Shown here piece after piece: positions 15,859 to 25,806 of a stretch of 64,000 bases of DNA. Location of the stretch: assembly GCF_002223055.1 (NCBI RefSeq), contig NZ_NKFL01000006.1, positions 806,001-870,000 of the forward strand, given 5' to 3'. The notes below the pieces were generated by a model. That model worked only from the letters and a program-made list of their open reading frames with translations, did not search any database and was not told the DNA's origin. Source of the DNA: Burkholderia sp. HI2500 (lineage in GTDB: Bacteria; Pseudomonadota; Gammaproteobacteria; Burkholderiales; Burkholderiaceae). The translations under genes and the position numbers were made by a program. Numbering within the stretch: position 1 is the stretch's first letter; every line of letters begins with the position of its first letter.

Positions 15859-18800
15859 TTACTTGCCCGCTTCGGCCGCTTTCACGGTCATCGGCGGGTT
15901 CGGCCACAGGCCGTACACGGACGGCGCGTACAGCGCCTCGACACGCGTCGGCGGCAACCCGAACGTGCCGACGTTGTTCAGCCGCACCGTGTACTCGACC
16001 GAGAATTTGCCCTTCGGCAGATAGTCGTAGTACGCGCGGTAGCCGTCGAAGTCGCGCTCGATGAACGCCGGCCACGCGCCGTCCGGCGTCTTCTCGCCCT
16101 GGGTCGCGGCTTCGGAGTCGCGGCCGAGGCCCGAACCGAGGATCGTCGAACCGGCCGGAACCGGATCGTTGACGACGACCCAGGTCATGTCGCTCTGCGC
16201 ATCGATGTCGAGATGCACGCGCACGACGTCGCCGCGCGTCAGCACGCCCTTGACGGCGGGCGACACGGGCGTGACGGTCTTCGTGATCCGGTAGCCGGCC
16301 GCGAACGGCGAACGCAGCGGCACCGCCGCGAGGCTTTCGATCGTGGCCCACGGGCGGCCCGTGCCGTCCTGCGTGACGGACAGCGTGGCCGGCGCCTGCG
16401 ACGCGCGCGGCCACGGCAGCATTACGCTGCGGGCCGCGGCGGCGCGGGTGGCCGGGGTGGCCGACGCCGGCGTGTCGGCGGGCGAGGACGCGGGGGCCGA
16501 TGCCTGCGACCACGAGATCGTGCGCGCGTCGCCGCCGAGCGCGACCTTCGTCGCGCCGGCCACCGGCGTGCTCTCGTAGGTGCGCGAGAAACGTTCGACC
16601 GCGAGCAGGCCGAGCGCATTCGACGTCGTGGTCTGCCATGCACCCTGGCGCTGCAGCGCGAGCAGGCCGGCCGTCACGCGCGGCATCTCGTCCTTCCACG
16701 CCGGGTCACCGGCGAATTCCAGCGCGAGCCGTGCCGCGTTGGTCTCGTTGCTGGTCATCAGCCACCACAGGTCGTCGTCGCGTGCGGTCGAGAACACGAG
16801 CTGCGTGCCCTGGTACGTCAGGCGTGCCCGCAGGATCTGTTCGACCTGCGCGCGTTTCTCGTCGCGTTGCGGGATGTCCTTCACGCGCGTCAGGATCGCG
16901 TGATAGTCGATCACCGCGGAAGTCGGCCACTGGTTCGGCGCGATCTCGATCGAGCCGAGCATGCGGCCCTGCGCGGCGCCGTAGCGCGACAGCGCCTCGA
17001 TCGCGGCGAGCTTGCGCAGGTCGCGATCCTGGCGCGGCGCCCACGGGTTGCGTTCGAGGCGGCCGTCGACGAAACGCGCGAGCCCGGCCTCGAGCTGCGT
17101 GCGCAGGTCTTCCGGCAGCGCGAAGCGCGGGTCGAGACGGCTCGCCTCGTCGGACACCACGAGCAGGTACGACGACAGCGTCGCGCTGCCGGCATGCGAA
17201 TCGTCGGACGACGGCGGGAAGTAGCTCGCGAGCCCGTCGCTGTCGAGATAGACGGGCATGCGGGCGATCAGCGCCTGCCATTGCGCGGGGTCGCGCAGGC
17301 CGATCGCGCGCGACGTCTGCTGTTCGAGGCAACGGTACGGATAGCGCTCGAACCAGCGTTTCACGCCGGGCAGCCCGTCGGCGAGCTTCGACTGCAGCGA
17401 CACGGCGATGCCGCCGCGCGGCAGGCCTTGCGCGTTGTTCGCGGCGCCGGCCGGGGAGGCGATCGGCACCGTCAGCGTGCCGTCGACTTGCGCGAGGGTC
17501 GCCTGCTGGACCGTGACCGGCAGCGCGGGCACGACCTTCTGCGCGACCGCCAGCGCGTCGGACGCGCGCTTGCCGCCTTGCTCGGCCGCTTCGATGCGCC
17601 AGTTCAGCGCACCGGCCGCGTCGAGCGCCTGCTCGGGCACGGTGATCGTCCATGCGACCTCGGTGGCCGTGTTGGCCGCGAGCGAGACGGTTTGCGGCGC
17701 GACCTCGAGGCCCGTCACGCGCGGCGTCACGACAACCTGCATCGCGCGGTCGGTCGTGTTGCGCAGCGTGACCTGCGCGCGGAACGCGTCGCCTTCGCGC
17801 ACGAGCGGCGGCAGGCCGGAGATCAGCTGCAGATCCTGCGTGCTGCGGATCGACGTGCTGCCGGTGCCGAAGCGGTCGGGGCCGACCGCCGCGATCGCGA
17901 CGATCCGGAAGCGCGTGAGCGCGTCGTTCAGCGGCACCTCGACGGTCGCGCTGCCATTGGCATCCAGCGTCACGCGCGGATTCCACAGCAGCAGCGTGTC
18001 GAACAGCTCGCGCGTCGGCGCGCTGCCGCCGCCGCCGCCCGCGGGCACGGCCTTGCGGCCGAAGTGGCGGCGGCCGACGATTTCCATCTGCGCCGTGGAT
18101 GTCTCGACGCCGTACGCGCGTCGCCGCAGCATCGCGTCGAGCAGGTCCCAGCTGTTGTTCGGCATCAGTTCGAGCAGGGCTTCATCGACGGCCGCGACCG
18201 CGATCTGCGTGCCGGCCGGCGCCGGTTGGCCGTTCGGCAGCGTGACCTTCACCTGCGCCTGCGCCTTGCTGCGCACCGTGTAGCGGGTCGCGTCGGTCGT
18301 CACGGTCACGCCGAGACGGTGCACGCCCGTGCCGACCTTGATTTCGCCGAGGCCGTAGCGGAACGCGGGCTTCGACAGGTCGACGAACGCGGTCGGCGCT
18401 TCATAGTGACGGCCTTCGCGCCAGAACGCGCGCGCCCATTCGACCGGCGCCTTCCAGCCCCACGTGAAGAACGAGTACCACGGCACCTCGCGAATCCGGC
18501 CGCGCAGCGCGAGCACCGACACGTAGACGTTCGGCCCCCACGATTCGCCGACCTTCAGGTCGACCGTCGGGTTCTTGCCGTTCAGCTCGACGATGTGCGT
18601 TTCCATCACGCCGCCGCGTTCGACAGCGACCAGCGCGGTGGCGTAGCGGAACGGCATGCGTACCTGGAAGCGGGCGGTTTCGCCCGGTTCGTACGCGGTT
18701 TTCTCGGGGATCACGTCGATCCGGTCGGTGTTGTCGCCGCCGAACCAGAGCTCGTCCTCGCGCGTGACCCACACCGACGTCGACGCGTTCGACGTGCGGC

Positions 18801-21800
18801 CGTCGCCGTCCTTGGCGACCGCGATCAGTTGCACGTTGCCGGCCTGTTCGAGCGTCGCGTCGCAAGCCATGCGGCCCTTGTCGTCGGTCTTGCCCGAGCA
18901 CAGCACGCCGAGGTCGCGCGTGTCGCTCTTGTTGTCGTACGCATAGAAGCCGCCGACCATCCGCTTGCGCGACGACGTCGTGATGCGCGCGATGCCCTTG
19001 ATCTCGATCGGCACCGACGCGCGCGGCTTGCCTTGCAGGTCGACCGCCAGTGCCTGCACGGGCACGCGCTGGCCGACCGATACCCAGCGGCCTGCCTTGA
19101 TGCCGGCCACCACCGCGGCCGGCCACAGGATCGTGTCGCCGCGAATCGTCTGCACTTCGCCGTTCGGGTCGGCGAACGTCGCTTCGAGCGCGATGCGCTT
19201 CGGTGCGTCGACGTCGGGCAGGCCCTTGAGCGTGACCGAGCCGGCACCGTTGCGGTCGAGCGTCAGCGGCAGCTTGTCGGCGATCAGCCTCGTCGCGTCG
19301 GGATCGTTGCTCGACGTCGATGCGTTGTCGCCGTCCTGCGAATCGTCGTCGGCATTGCCGTCGCCCGCTTCGGGGCGATACGGCGTGAAGCTGAAATCCT
19401 CGAAGCGATCGGCGAACGGCGGCGACGCCCACTTCATCAGCGCCGATACCTGCACCGGCAGGTTCGATGCGCCGCCGCCCGACACGTAGTCGATCTGCAC
19501 CGCGAGCGGCGCTTCCTTCACGGCGACGAGCGGGCTCTTCTGCGCGTCGCGCGCGCCGATCGACCCCTTCAGCACCGGCAGGCGGAACGCCTCGACGCGG
19601 AAGCTGCCGCTGTAATAGGTGGCGGTCGGCGCGTCTTCCGGGCCGCCTTCGAGTTCGACGCTGTATTCGCCGAGCTTCGCGGCGGCCGGCAGCGTGAACT
19701 GCGTGTCCGCGCTGTGATCGGCGGCCCACGTGAGCGGCAGCTTGTAGGTCTGGCCCGTGCCGAGATGGCGGATCGTCACGCGCGTCGGGTATTGCGACGG
19801 GAACGCGAGGCTCTGCAGCGTCTCGGCGCGGATGAAATGCTTCATCGACACGGTTTCGCCGGCGCGCAGCAGCGTGCGGTCGAAGACCGTATGCGCGCGC
19901 ACGGTGCGTGCGCTGTCCGTGTCGGTCGGCACGTTGAAGCGCCACGATTCGATTCCGCGGTTCCAGCCCGAGCTGACGAACGCCATGTCGGGGCCCGTCT
20001 TCGGATCGTTCACGCGGGCCGACACGAAGTAGTCGTCGAAGCGTTGCTCCGAGTCGGACGAGCTGCAGGCACGCTTCGATTCGAACGCGCCGTCGATCTT
20101 CAGCAGGCCCTGCGCATCGGTCTTGCCGGACGCGATCTCGTCGCCGTTGCAGTCCGACACGCGGATCTGCGCGTTCGGCACCGGCTTGCCCTTGTCGAGC
20201 GTCGTGACCCACACGAGGTTGTTTTCGCGGCCCTGTTTCAGGTGCACGCCGAGGTTGGTGACGAGCACCGTGGTGCGCACGTACATGCTCGACGGCTTCG
20301 CGAGCAGCGAGCGGCCGAGCGCGGGCGACGCGAGTTCGAGCACGTAGAAGCCGGGCTTGTCGATCGGCACGCCGACGACCTCGAACGGGCGCAGCGCCTT
20401 CGGGTCCGCCTTCGGCAGCGTCAGCGCCTGCACGCCGGGCTGGCCCTTGAGCAGTGTCAGCGAACGCACGTCGATGCGGCGATCCTTCGGCGCGGGCGCC
20501 TTTTCGCCGGCTTCGCGCGGCACGTACACGGGATGCTGGCCCTTGCGTTCGAGCAGGCCGGGAATCTGGCGGTCGATCGAGCCGGCCGTCATCGACCAGT
20601 TGTCGAAGCGGTCGACCGTGCGCATCCACTGGCGGATCGCGGTGTCGTCGTCGACCTTCAGGTTCGAGAACTGCGCGCCCTGGGTGTTGAGGCCGTCGAT
20701 ATGCAGGTCGGCCTCGACGTTGCGCAGCGTGACGGGCACGAGCGCGGGCGAATCGGGTTCGGCGAAGCGCTCGACGATCCCGAATGTGCCCGACGAGAAT
20801 TTCGCGAGCGGCGGCATCGGCGCGGTGCGCGTCGCGAGCGGGAACAGGTCGGCGTTCGACAGCGAGCGGTCGGTCACGTCGTGCAGGCCCGACGGCAGTT
20901 CGATCGTCAGGCCGGCCTGTTCGGGCAGCGGCGGGTTGAACGTGACGGTGGTGACTTCCTCGCTCTTGTCGTCGGCCGCGAAGGTCGGCGCGAGCGTTCC
21001 GTCAGGGCCGCGCAGCTTGATCGCCTCGGCGTGCTTGCGCGAGATCGGCGCGTTGAACGACAGCGTGAGCGGGCGCAGCGGCGTGCAGGGCGCCTTCGCG
21101 TTCTCGCGTTCGCACGAGAAGCTCGCGGCGAACGGGGCCCGCACGGTGAAATCGAAGCGGCGCTCCGTTTCGTTCGGGATCCCGCTCGGGCTCGTGACGC
21201 CCTTGCCGTACACGAGCTGCATCTTCGCGCTCGCCGGCAGCGCCTGGGCGCACGACAGCGTCAGCACGCGCGCGGCATCCTTCTTCAGGCCGAAGTGATC
21301 GAGCAGCGCGTTGCGCGCATCGTCGTCGGCGGCCATGACGGGAATGCGGTTGCCGATGCCGGCCGCTTCGCACCAGATGTTCGCGAGCGCCGAGCGCGGT
21401 TCGGCCGGGCCGTTCAGCTTCAGCACGAACATCTGCCGCTCCTCGATCTCGCGCGAGCCGGGGCGGACGTTCACCGGGAACGGGCCGCCCGTCTGGAACG
21501 TGAAGCGGCGCGGGCCGCTGGCCGCGTTGCCGGCGACCGAGCGCAACGTGTCGTTGAGCGCGACCGAGCAGCGCACGCCGGGCGGCAGGTCGTTTTCGAA
21601 ATCGTAAACCCAGGTCTTGTCGTCGAGCCAGTGGCCCTGGCCGCGCGCGGCCGTGGAGTCGTTGCAGGTCACGCGTGCCGGATTCGGCGCGGAGGCCGAG
21701 CCGAACGCGACCATCGGTTCGTCGAACTTGACGACGGTTTGCCGGACCTCGGTGACGGTGCCTTGCGGCGACACGCTCACCGTGCGCGCCGCGCCCGCAT

Positions 21801-21912
21801 GCAGCGACAGCGCCGTGGCGCCGCCGAGCGCCGCGACGGCGCCGATGCGCCAGAGCAGCCGGGTGGTGTGGTTGGTTCGTTTTGCTTTGTTCTGTTTGTC
21901 GTGCTGCTTCAT
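15859..21912 (-). CDS. yfhM: bacterial alpha-2-macroglobulin (YfhM-type), extra-long
   Basis: A protease-trapping protein of 2017 residues that would act in the periplasm; E. coli YfhM is about 1650. An N-terminal hydrophobic segment (about 19-41) acts as signal or anchor; I see no lipobox. MG-type beta domains fill the first 1100 residues. The thioester motif CLEQ is present with Cys1528, so the protein should covalently capture a protease that cleaves its bait region. The ATG at 21912 has AAGGG upstream; an in-frame ATG at 22017 would add a non-signal extension. It is co-transcribed with pbpC. Confidence 0.93.
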   Translation of the reverse strand: MKQHDKQNKAKRTNHTTRLLWRIGAVAALGGATALSLHAGAARTVSVSPQGTVTEVRQTVVKFDEPMVAFGSASAPNPARVTCNDSTAARGQGHWLDDKTWVYDFENDLPPGVRCSVALNDTLRSVAGNAASGPRRFTFQTGGPFPVNVRPGSREIEERQMFVLKLNGPAEPRSALANIWCEAAGIGNRIPVMAADDDARNALLDHFGLKKDAARVLTLSCAQALPASAKMQLVYGKGVTSPSGIPNETERRFDFTVRAPFAASFSCERENAKAPCTPLRPLTLSFNAPISRKHAEAIKLRGPDGTLAPTFAADDKSEEVTTVTFNPPLPEQAGLTIELPSGLHDVTDRSLSNADLFPLATRTAPMPPLAKFSSGTFGIVERFAEPDSPALVPVTLRNVEADLHIDGLNTQGAQFSNLKVDDDTAIRQWMRTVDRFDNWSMTAGSIDRQIPGLLERKGQHPVYVPREAGEKAPAPKDRRIDVRSLTLLKGQPGVQALTLPKADPKALRPFEVVGVPIDKPGFYVLELASPALGRSLLAKPSSMYVRTTVLVTNLGVHLKQGRENNLVWVTTLDKGKPVPNAQIRVSDCNGDEIASGKTDAQGLLKIDGAFESKRACSSSDSEQRFDDYFVSARVNDPKTGPDMAFVSSGWNRGIESWRFNVPTDTDSARTVRAHTVFDRTLLRAGETVSMKHFIRAETLQSLAFPSQYPTRVTIRHLGTGQTYKLPLTWAADHSADTQFTLPAAAKLGEYSVELEGGPEDAPTATYYSGSFRVEAFRLPVLKGSIGARDAQKSPLVAVKEAPLAVQIDYVSGGGASNLPVQVSALMKWASPPFADRFEDFSFTPYRPEAGDGNADDDSQDGDNASTSSNDPDATRLIADKLPLTLDRNGAGSVTLKGLPDVDAPKRIALEATFADPNGEVQTIRGDTILWPAAVVAGIKAGRWVSVGQRVPVQALAVDLQGKPRASVPIEIKGIARITTSSRKRMVGGFYAYDNKSDTRDLGVLCSGKTDDKGRMACDATLEQAGNVQLIAVAKDGDGRTSNASTSVWVTREDELWFGGDNTDRIDVIPEKTAYEPGETARFQVRMPFRYATALVAVERGGVMETHIVELNGKNPTVDLKVGESWGPNVYVSVLALRGRIREVPWYSFFTWGWKAPVEWARAFWREGRHYEAPTAFVDLSKPAFRYGLGEIKVGTGVHRLGVTVTTDATRYTVRSKAQAQVKVTLPNGQPAPAGTQIAVAAVDEALLELMPNNSWDLLDAMLRRRAYGVETSTAQMEIVGRRHFGRKAVPAGGGGGSAPTRELFDTLLLWNPRVTLDANGSATVEVPLNDALTRFRIVAIAAVGPDRFGTGSTSIRSTQDLQLISGLPPLVREGDAFRAQVTLRNTTDRAMQVVVTPRVTGLEVAPQTVSLAANTATEVAWTITVPEQALDAAGALNWRIEAAEQGGKRASDALAVAQKVVPALPVTVQQATLAQVDGTLTVPIASPAGAANNAQGLPRGGIAVSLQSKLADGLPGVKRWFERYPYRCLEQQTSRAIGLRDPAQWQALIARMPVYLDSDGLASYFPPSSDDSHAGSATLSSYLLVVSDEASRLDPRFALPEDLRTQLEAGLARFVDGRLERNPWAPRQDRDLRKLAAIEALSRYGAAQGRMLGSIEIAPNQWPTSAVIDYHAILTRVKDIPQRDEKRAQVEQILRARLTYQGTQLVFSTARDDDLWWLMTSNETNAARLALEFAGDPAWKDEMPRVTAGLLALQRQGAWQTTTSNALGLLAVERFSRTYESTPVAGATKVALGGDARTISWSQASAPASSPADTPASATPATRAAAARSVMLPWPRASQAPATLSVTQDGTGRPWATIESLAAVPLRSPFAAGYRITKTVTPVSPAVKGVLTRGDVVRVHLDIDAQSDMTWVVVNDPVPAGSTILGSGLGRDSEAATQGEKTPDGAWPAFIERDFDGYRAYYDYLPKGKFSVEYTVRLNNVGTFGLPPTRVEALYAPSVYGLWPNPPMTVKAAEAGK

Positions 21913-22215
21913 CGCTCGTTGCCCTTGGAGGGAAGCTTTCTGTTTGATTGCACGGGATTCTAACCGACCGACCTGCGCACGCATCGCACTGCACAGTGTG
22001 TCGTCGGCGTGCGACACTGAGGTGCGTGCCGCAGATTTGTCGCGTCAACGACACAAAAATGCAGCGAAATGTCGATTGTCTCGGATTGCGGAACATTTAA
22101 TGGACTATAAAAAGATTGTTCGATCCGATTTGTGCGCGTACATTTCAGGTCCGCGCCAATGTTTGAGAAATATCAAGCGTGGTTTTCCCGAATCCGGTGT
22201 TCGAGAGAAGGAAAC
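21913..22215. other. divergent promoter region of yfhM and the glucose dehydrogenase operon
   Basis: An AT-richer 303-base region. It includes GACTATAAAAAG near 22104 and a small inverted repeat GTGTCG/CGACAC near 22000-22016. A promoter on each strand is expected, but I cannot fix either with confidence. Confidence 0.4.
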
Positions 22216-22722
22216 ATGCACAACGACAACACTCCCCACTCGCGTCGCTCGGGCGACGCAGCCGTAACAGGCATCACACGGCGTCAATGGCTGCAGGGCG
22301 CACTGGCGCTGACGGCGGCGGGCCTCACGGGCTCGCTGGCGTTGCGGGCCCTGGCCGACGATCCCGGCACCGCGCCGCTCGATACGTTCATGACGCTCTC
22401 CGAAGCAGTGACAGGCAAGAAGGGGTTGAGCCGCGTGCTCGGCCAGCGCTTCCTGCAGGCGTTGCAGAAGGGTTCGTTCAAGACGGCCGACAGCCTGCCG
22501 CAACTCGCCGGCGCACTCGCGTCCGGTTCGCTGAATCCCGACCAGGAAGCACTCGCGCTGAAGATTCTTGAAGCGTGGTATCTCGGCATCGTCGATAACG
22601 TCGTGATTACCTACGAAGAAGCATTAATGTTCAGCGTCGTATCCGATACGCTCGTGATCCCGTCGTATTGCCCCAACAAACCCGGCTTCTGGGCCGAAAA
22701 ACCGATCGAGAGGCAAGCCTGA
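22216..22722 (+). CDS. FAD-dependent glucose dehydrogenase, gamma (small, Tat-signal) subunit
   Basis: A 168-residue small subunit of a periplasmic membrane-bound FAD glucose/gluconate-type dehydrogenase. It has a twin-arginine signal (TRRQWLQGALALTAAG, about 21-36) and no catalytic domain. In this family it acts as a chaperone and hitch-hiker that carries the folded flavoprotein subunit through the Tat system. AAGGA lies 4 bases before the ATG. Its stop overlaps the start of the catalytic subunit by one base. Length agrees with the B. cepacia enzyme's gamma subunit as I recall it. Confidence 0.88.
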   Translation: MHNDNTPHSRRSGDAAVTGITRRQWLQGALALTAAGLTGSLALRALADDPGTAPLDTFMTLSEAVTGKKGLSRVLGQRFLQALQKGSFKTADSLPQLAGALASGSLNPDQEALALKILEAWYLGIVDNVVITYEEALMFSVVSDTLVIPSYCPNKPGFWAEKPIERQA

Positions 22723-24341
22723 TGGCCGATACCGATACGCAAAAGGCCGACGTCGTCGTCGTCGGGTCGGGTGTCGCAGGCGCGATCGTCGCGCACCAGC
22801 TCGCGATGGCGGGCAAGTCCGTGATCCTGCTGGAAGCCGGCCCGCGCATGCCGCGCTGGGAAATCGTCGAGCGCTTCCGCAACCAGGTCGACAAGACCGA
22901 TTTCATGGCGCCGTACCCGTCGAGCGCGTGGGCGCCGCATCCGGAATACGGCCCGCCGAACGACTACCTGATCCTGAAGGGCGAGCACAAGTTCAACTCG
23001 CAGTACATCCGCGCGGTAGGCGGCACGACGTGGCACTGGGCCGCGTCGGCGTGGCGCTTCATCCCGAACGACTTCAAGATGAAGACCGTGTACGGCGTCG
23101 GCCGCGACTGGCCGATCCAGTACGACGACATCGAGCATTACTACCAGCGCGCCGAAGAGGAACTCGGCGTGTGGGGCCCGGGCCCCGAGGAAGACCTGTA
23201 CTCGCCGCGCAAGCAGCCGTACCCGATGCCGCCGCTGCCGTTGTCGTTCAACGAGCACACGATCAAGAGCGCGCTCAACGGCTATGACCCGAAGTTCCAC
23301 GTGGTGACCGAGCCGGTCGCGCGCAACAGCCGCCCGTACGACGGCCGGCCGACGTGTTGCGGGAACAACAACTGCATGCCGATCTGCCCGATCGGCGCGA
23401 TGTACAACGGCATCGTGCACGTCGAGAAGGCCGAGCAGGCCGGCGCGAAGCTGATCGACAGCGCGGTCGTCTACAAGCTCGAGACCGGGCCGGACAAGCG
23501 CATCACCGCCGCGGTCTACAAGGACAAGACGGGCGCCGACCATCGCGTCGAAGGCAAGTACTTCGTGATCGCCGCGAACGGCATCGAGACGCCGAAGATC
23601 CTGCTGATGTCCGCGAACCGCGATTTCCCGAACGGTGTCGCGAACAGCTCGGACATGGTCGGCCGCAACCTGATGGACCACCCGGGCACCGGCGTGTCGT
23701 TCTACGCGAACGAGAAGCTGTGGCCGGGCCGCGGCCCGCAGGAGATGACGTCGCTGATCGGTTTCCGCGACGGCCCGTTCCGCGCGACCGAAGCCGCGAA
23801 GAAGATCCACCTGTCGAACATGTCGCGTATCAACCAGGAAACGCAGAAGATCTTCAAGGCCGGCAAGCTGATGAAGCCCGAGGAGCTCGACGCGCAGATC
23901 CGCGACCGTTCCGCGCGCTACGTGCAGTTCGACTGCTTCCACGAAATCCTGCCGCAACCCGAGAACCGCATCGTGCCGAGCAAGACGGCCACCGACGCCG
24001 TCGGCATCCCGCGCCCCGAGATCACGTATGCGATCGACGACTACGTGAAGCGCGGCGCCGTGCACACGCGCGAGGTCTACGCGACGGCCGCGAAGGTGCT
24101 GGGCGGCACCGAAGTCGTCTTCAACGACGAGTTCGCGCCGAACAACCACATCACGGGCGCGACGATCATGGGCGCGGATGCACGCGACTCGGTCGTCGAC
24201 AAGGACTGCCGCACGTTCGACCATCCGAACCTGTTCATCTCGAGCAGCTCGACGATGCCGACCGTCGGTACGGTGAACGTGACGCTGACGATCGCGGCGC
24301 TTGCGCTGCGGATGTCGGACACGCTGAAGAAGGAAGTCTGA
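22722..24341 (+). CDS. FAD-dependent glucose dehydrogenase, alpha (catalytic) subunit
   Basis: A 539-residue GMC-type oxidoreductase that oxidises glucose (or a similar aldose) at C1 in the periplasm. The FAD-binding VVVVGSGVAGAIVAHQLAMA is at about 10-29. Cys212, Cys213 and Cys218 (CCGNNNC) match the residues reported to hold an Fe-S cluster in the B. cepacia enzyme. The C-terminal GTVNVTLTIAALAL is typical of the family. It has no signal of its own and relies on the gamma subunit for export. Gluconate 2-dehydrogenase is the main alternative, as the families are close. The three genes form one operon with tight spacing. Confidence 0.88.
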   Translation: MADTDTQKADVVVVGSGVAGAIVAHQLAMAGKSVILLEAGPRMPRWEIVERFRNQVDKTDFMAPYPSSAWAPHPEYGPPNDYLILKGEHKFNSQYIRAVGGTTWHWAASAWRFIPNDFKMKTVYGVGRDWPIQYDDIEHYYQRAEEELGVWGPGPEEDLYSPRKQPYPMPPLPLSFNEHTIKSALNGYDPKFHVVTEPVARNSRPYDGRPTCCGNNNCMPICPIGAMYNGIVHVEKAEQAGAKLIDSAVVYKLETGPDKRITAAVYKDKTGADHRVEGKYFVIAANGIETPKILLMSANRDFPNGVANSSDMVGRNLMDHPGTGVSFYANEKLWPGRGPQEMTSLIGFRDGPFRATEAAKKIHLSNMSRINQETQKIFKAGKLMKPEELDAQIRDRSARYVQFDCFHEILPQPENRIVPSKTATDAVGIPRPEITYAIDDYVKRGAVHTREVYATAAKVLGGTEVVFNDEFAPNNHITGATIMGADARDSVVDKDCRTFDHPNLFISSSSTMPTVGTVNVTLTIAALALRMSDTLKKEV

Positions 24342-24343
24342 CC

Positions 24344-25621
24344 GTGCGGAAATCTACTCTCACCTTCCTCCTCGCCGGCTGCCTCGCGCTGCCGGGTCTC
24401 GTACGCGCGGCCGATGCGGCCGATCCGGCGCTGGTCAAGCGCGGCGAATATCTCGCGGTCGCGGGCGACTGCATGGCGTGCCACACCGCGAAGGGCGGCA
24501 AGCCGTTCGCGGGCGGTCTCGGCATGCCGGTCCCGATGCTCGGCAAGATCTACACGAGCAACATCACGCCCGATCCCGAGACGGGCATCGGCAACTGGTC
24601 CGCCGAGGACTTCGAACGCGCGGTGCGCCACGGGGTGTCGAAGAACGGCGACAACCTGTATCCGGCGATGCCATATGTGTCGTACGCGAAGATCAACGAC
24701 GACGACGTGCAGGCGCTGTACGCGTACTTCATGCACGGCGTCGAGCCGGTCAAGCAGGCGCCGCCGAAGAACGAGATCCCCGCGCTGCTGAGCATGCGCT
24801 GGCCGCTGAAGATCTGGAACTGGCTGTTCCTGAAGGATGGGGTCTACCAGCCGAAGCCGGCGCAGAGCGCCGAGTGGAACCGCGGCGCGTATCTCGTGCA
24901 GGGCCTTGCGCACTGCAGCACGTGCCACACGCCGCGCGGCATCGCGATGCAGGAGAAGTCGCTCGACGAAACGGGCGGCAGCTTCCTGTCGGGCTCCGTG
25001 CTCGCGGGCTGGGACGGCTACAACATCACGTCCGACGCCAATGCGGGGATCGGCGGGTGGACGCAGCAGCAGCTCGTCCAGTACCTGCGCACCGGCAGCG
25101 TGCCGGGCCTCGCGCAGGCGGCCGGCCCGATGGCCGAGGCGATCGAGCACAGCTTCTCGAAGATGACGGAAGCCGACATCGGCGCGATCTCGACGTACAT
25201 TCGCACGGTGCCGGCCGTCGCCAGCGGCGATGCGAAGCAGTCGCGCGCGTCGTGGGGCAAGCCGGCCGAGGACGGCCTGACGCTGCGCGGCGTCGCGCTC
25301 GCGTCGTCGGGCATCGATCCGGCCCGGCTCTATCTCGGCAACTGCGCGACCTGTCACCAGATGCAGGGCAAGGGCACGCCGGACGGCTATTACCCGCCGC
25401 TGTTCCACAACTCGACGGTCGGCGCATCGAATCCGACCAACCTCGTGCAGGTGATCCTGAACGGCGTGCAGCGCAAGGCCGGCAGCGAGGACGTCGGGAT
25501 GCCGGCGTTCCGCCACGAGCTGTCGGATGCGCAGATCGCCGCGCTGACCAACTACCTGACCGGGCAGTTCGGCAATCCGGCCGCGAAGGTGACCGAGCAG
25601 GACGTCGCGAAGCTGCGTTGA
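24344..25621 (+). CDS. FAD-dependent glucose dehydrogenase, beta (triheme cytochrome c) subunit
   Basis: A 425-residue periplasmic cytochrome c that takes electrons from the catalytic subunit and passes them to quinone. A signal peptide (1-22) is followed by three haem motifs: CMACH (43-47), CSTCH (191-195) and CATCH (334-338). The GTG start lies two bases after the catalytic subunit's stop, with AAGGA upstream. No ATG start is available nearby that keeps the signal. The C-terminal part would dock to the membrane in this family. Confidence 0.9.
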   Translation: MRKSTLTFLLAGCLALPGLVRAADAADPALVKRGEYLAVAGDCMACHTAKGGKPFAGGLGMPVPMLGKIYTSNITPDPETGIGNWSAEDFERAVRHGVSKNGDNLYPAMPYVSYAKINDDDVQALYAYFMHGVEPVKQAPPKNEIPALLSMRWPLKIWNWLFLKDGVYQPKPAQSAEWNRGAYLVQGLAHCSTCHTPRGIAMQEKSLDETGGSFLSGSVLAGWDGYNITSDANAGIGGWTQQQLVQYLRTGSVPGLAQAAGPMAEAIEHSFSKMTEADIGAISTYIRTVPAVASGDAKQSRASWGKPAEDGLTLRGVALASSGIDPARLYLGNCATCHQMQGKGTPDGYYPPLFHNSTVGASNPTNLVQVILNGVQRKAGSEDVGMPAFRHELSDAQIAALTNYLTGQFGNPAAKVTEQDVAKLR

Positions 25622-25806
25622 GGCGGCGCGCGACGAAGCAGGGCGATAACTGACAAGAGGAGGAGCACAGCACATCGGGTCGTTGCCCGATGCCGGTTGT
25701 TGCAGAGCGGGGCGGGCGGCGCAGGCGGCCGCCCGTCCTGGTTCATTCGCAATCCGGTGCGCCGGGCGTGTTTTCGCCGTGCGCATCGCTTTCGTTGATC
25801 GACACC

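Noticed and set aside
16213..21963. A 1916-codon plus-strand ORF antisense to the macroglobulin gene
   Set aside because: Same low-complexity Arg/Ala/His composition and no recognisable motif. The minus-strand gene has clear domains and a thioester site.
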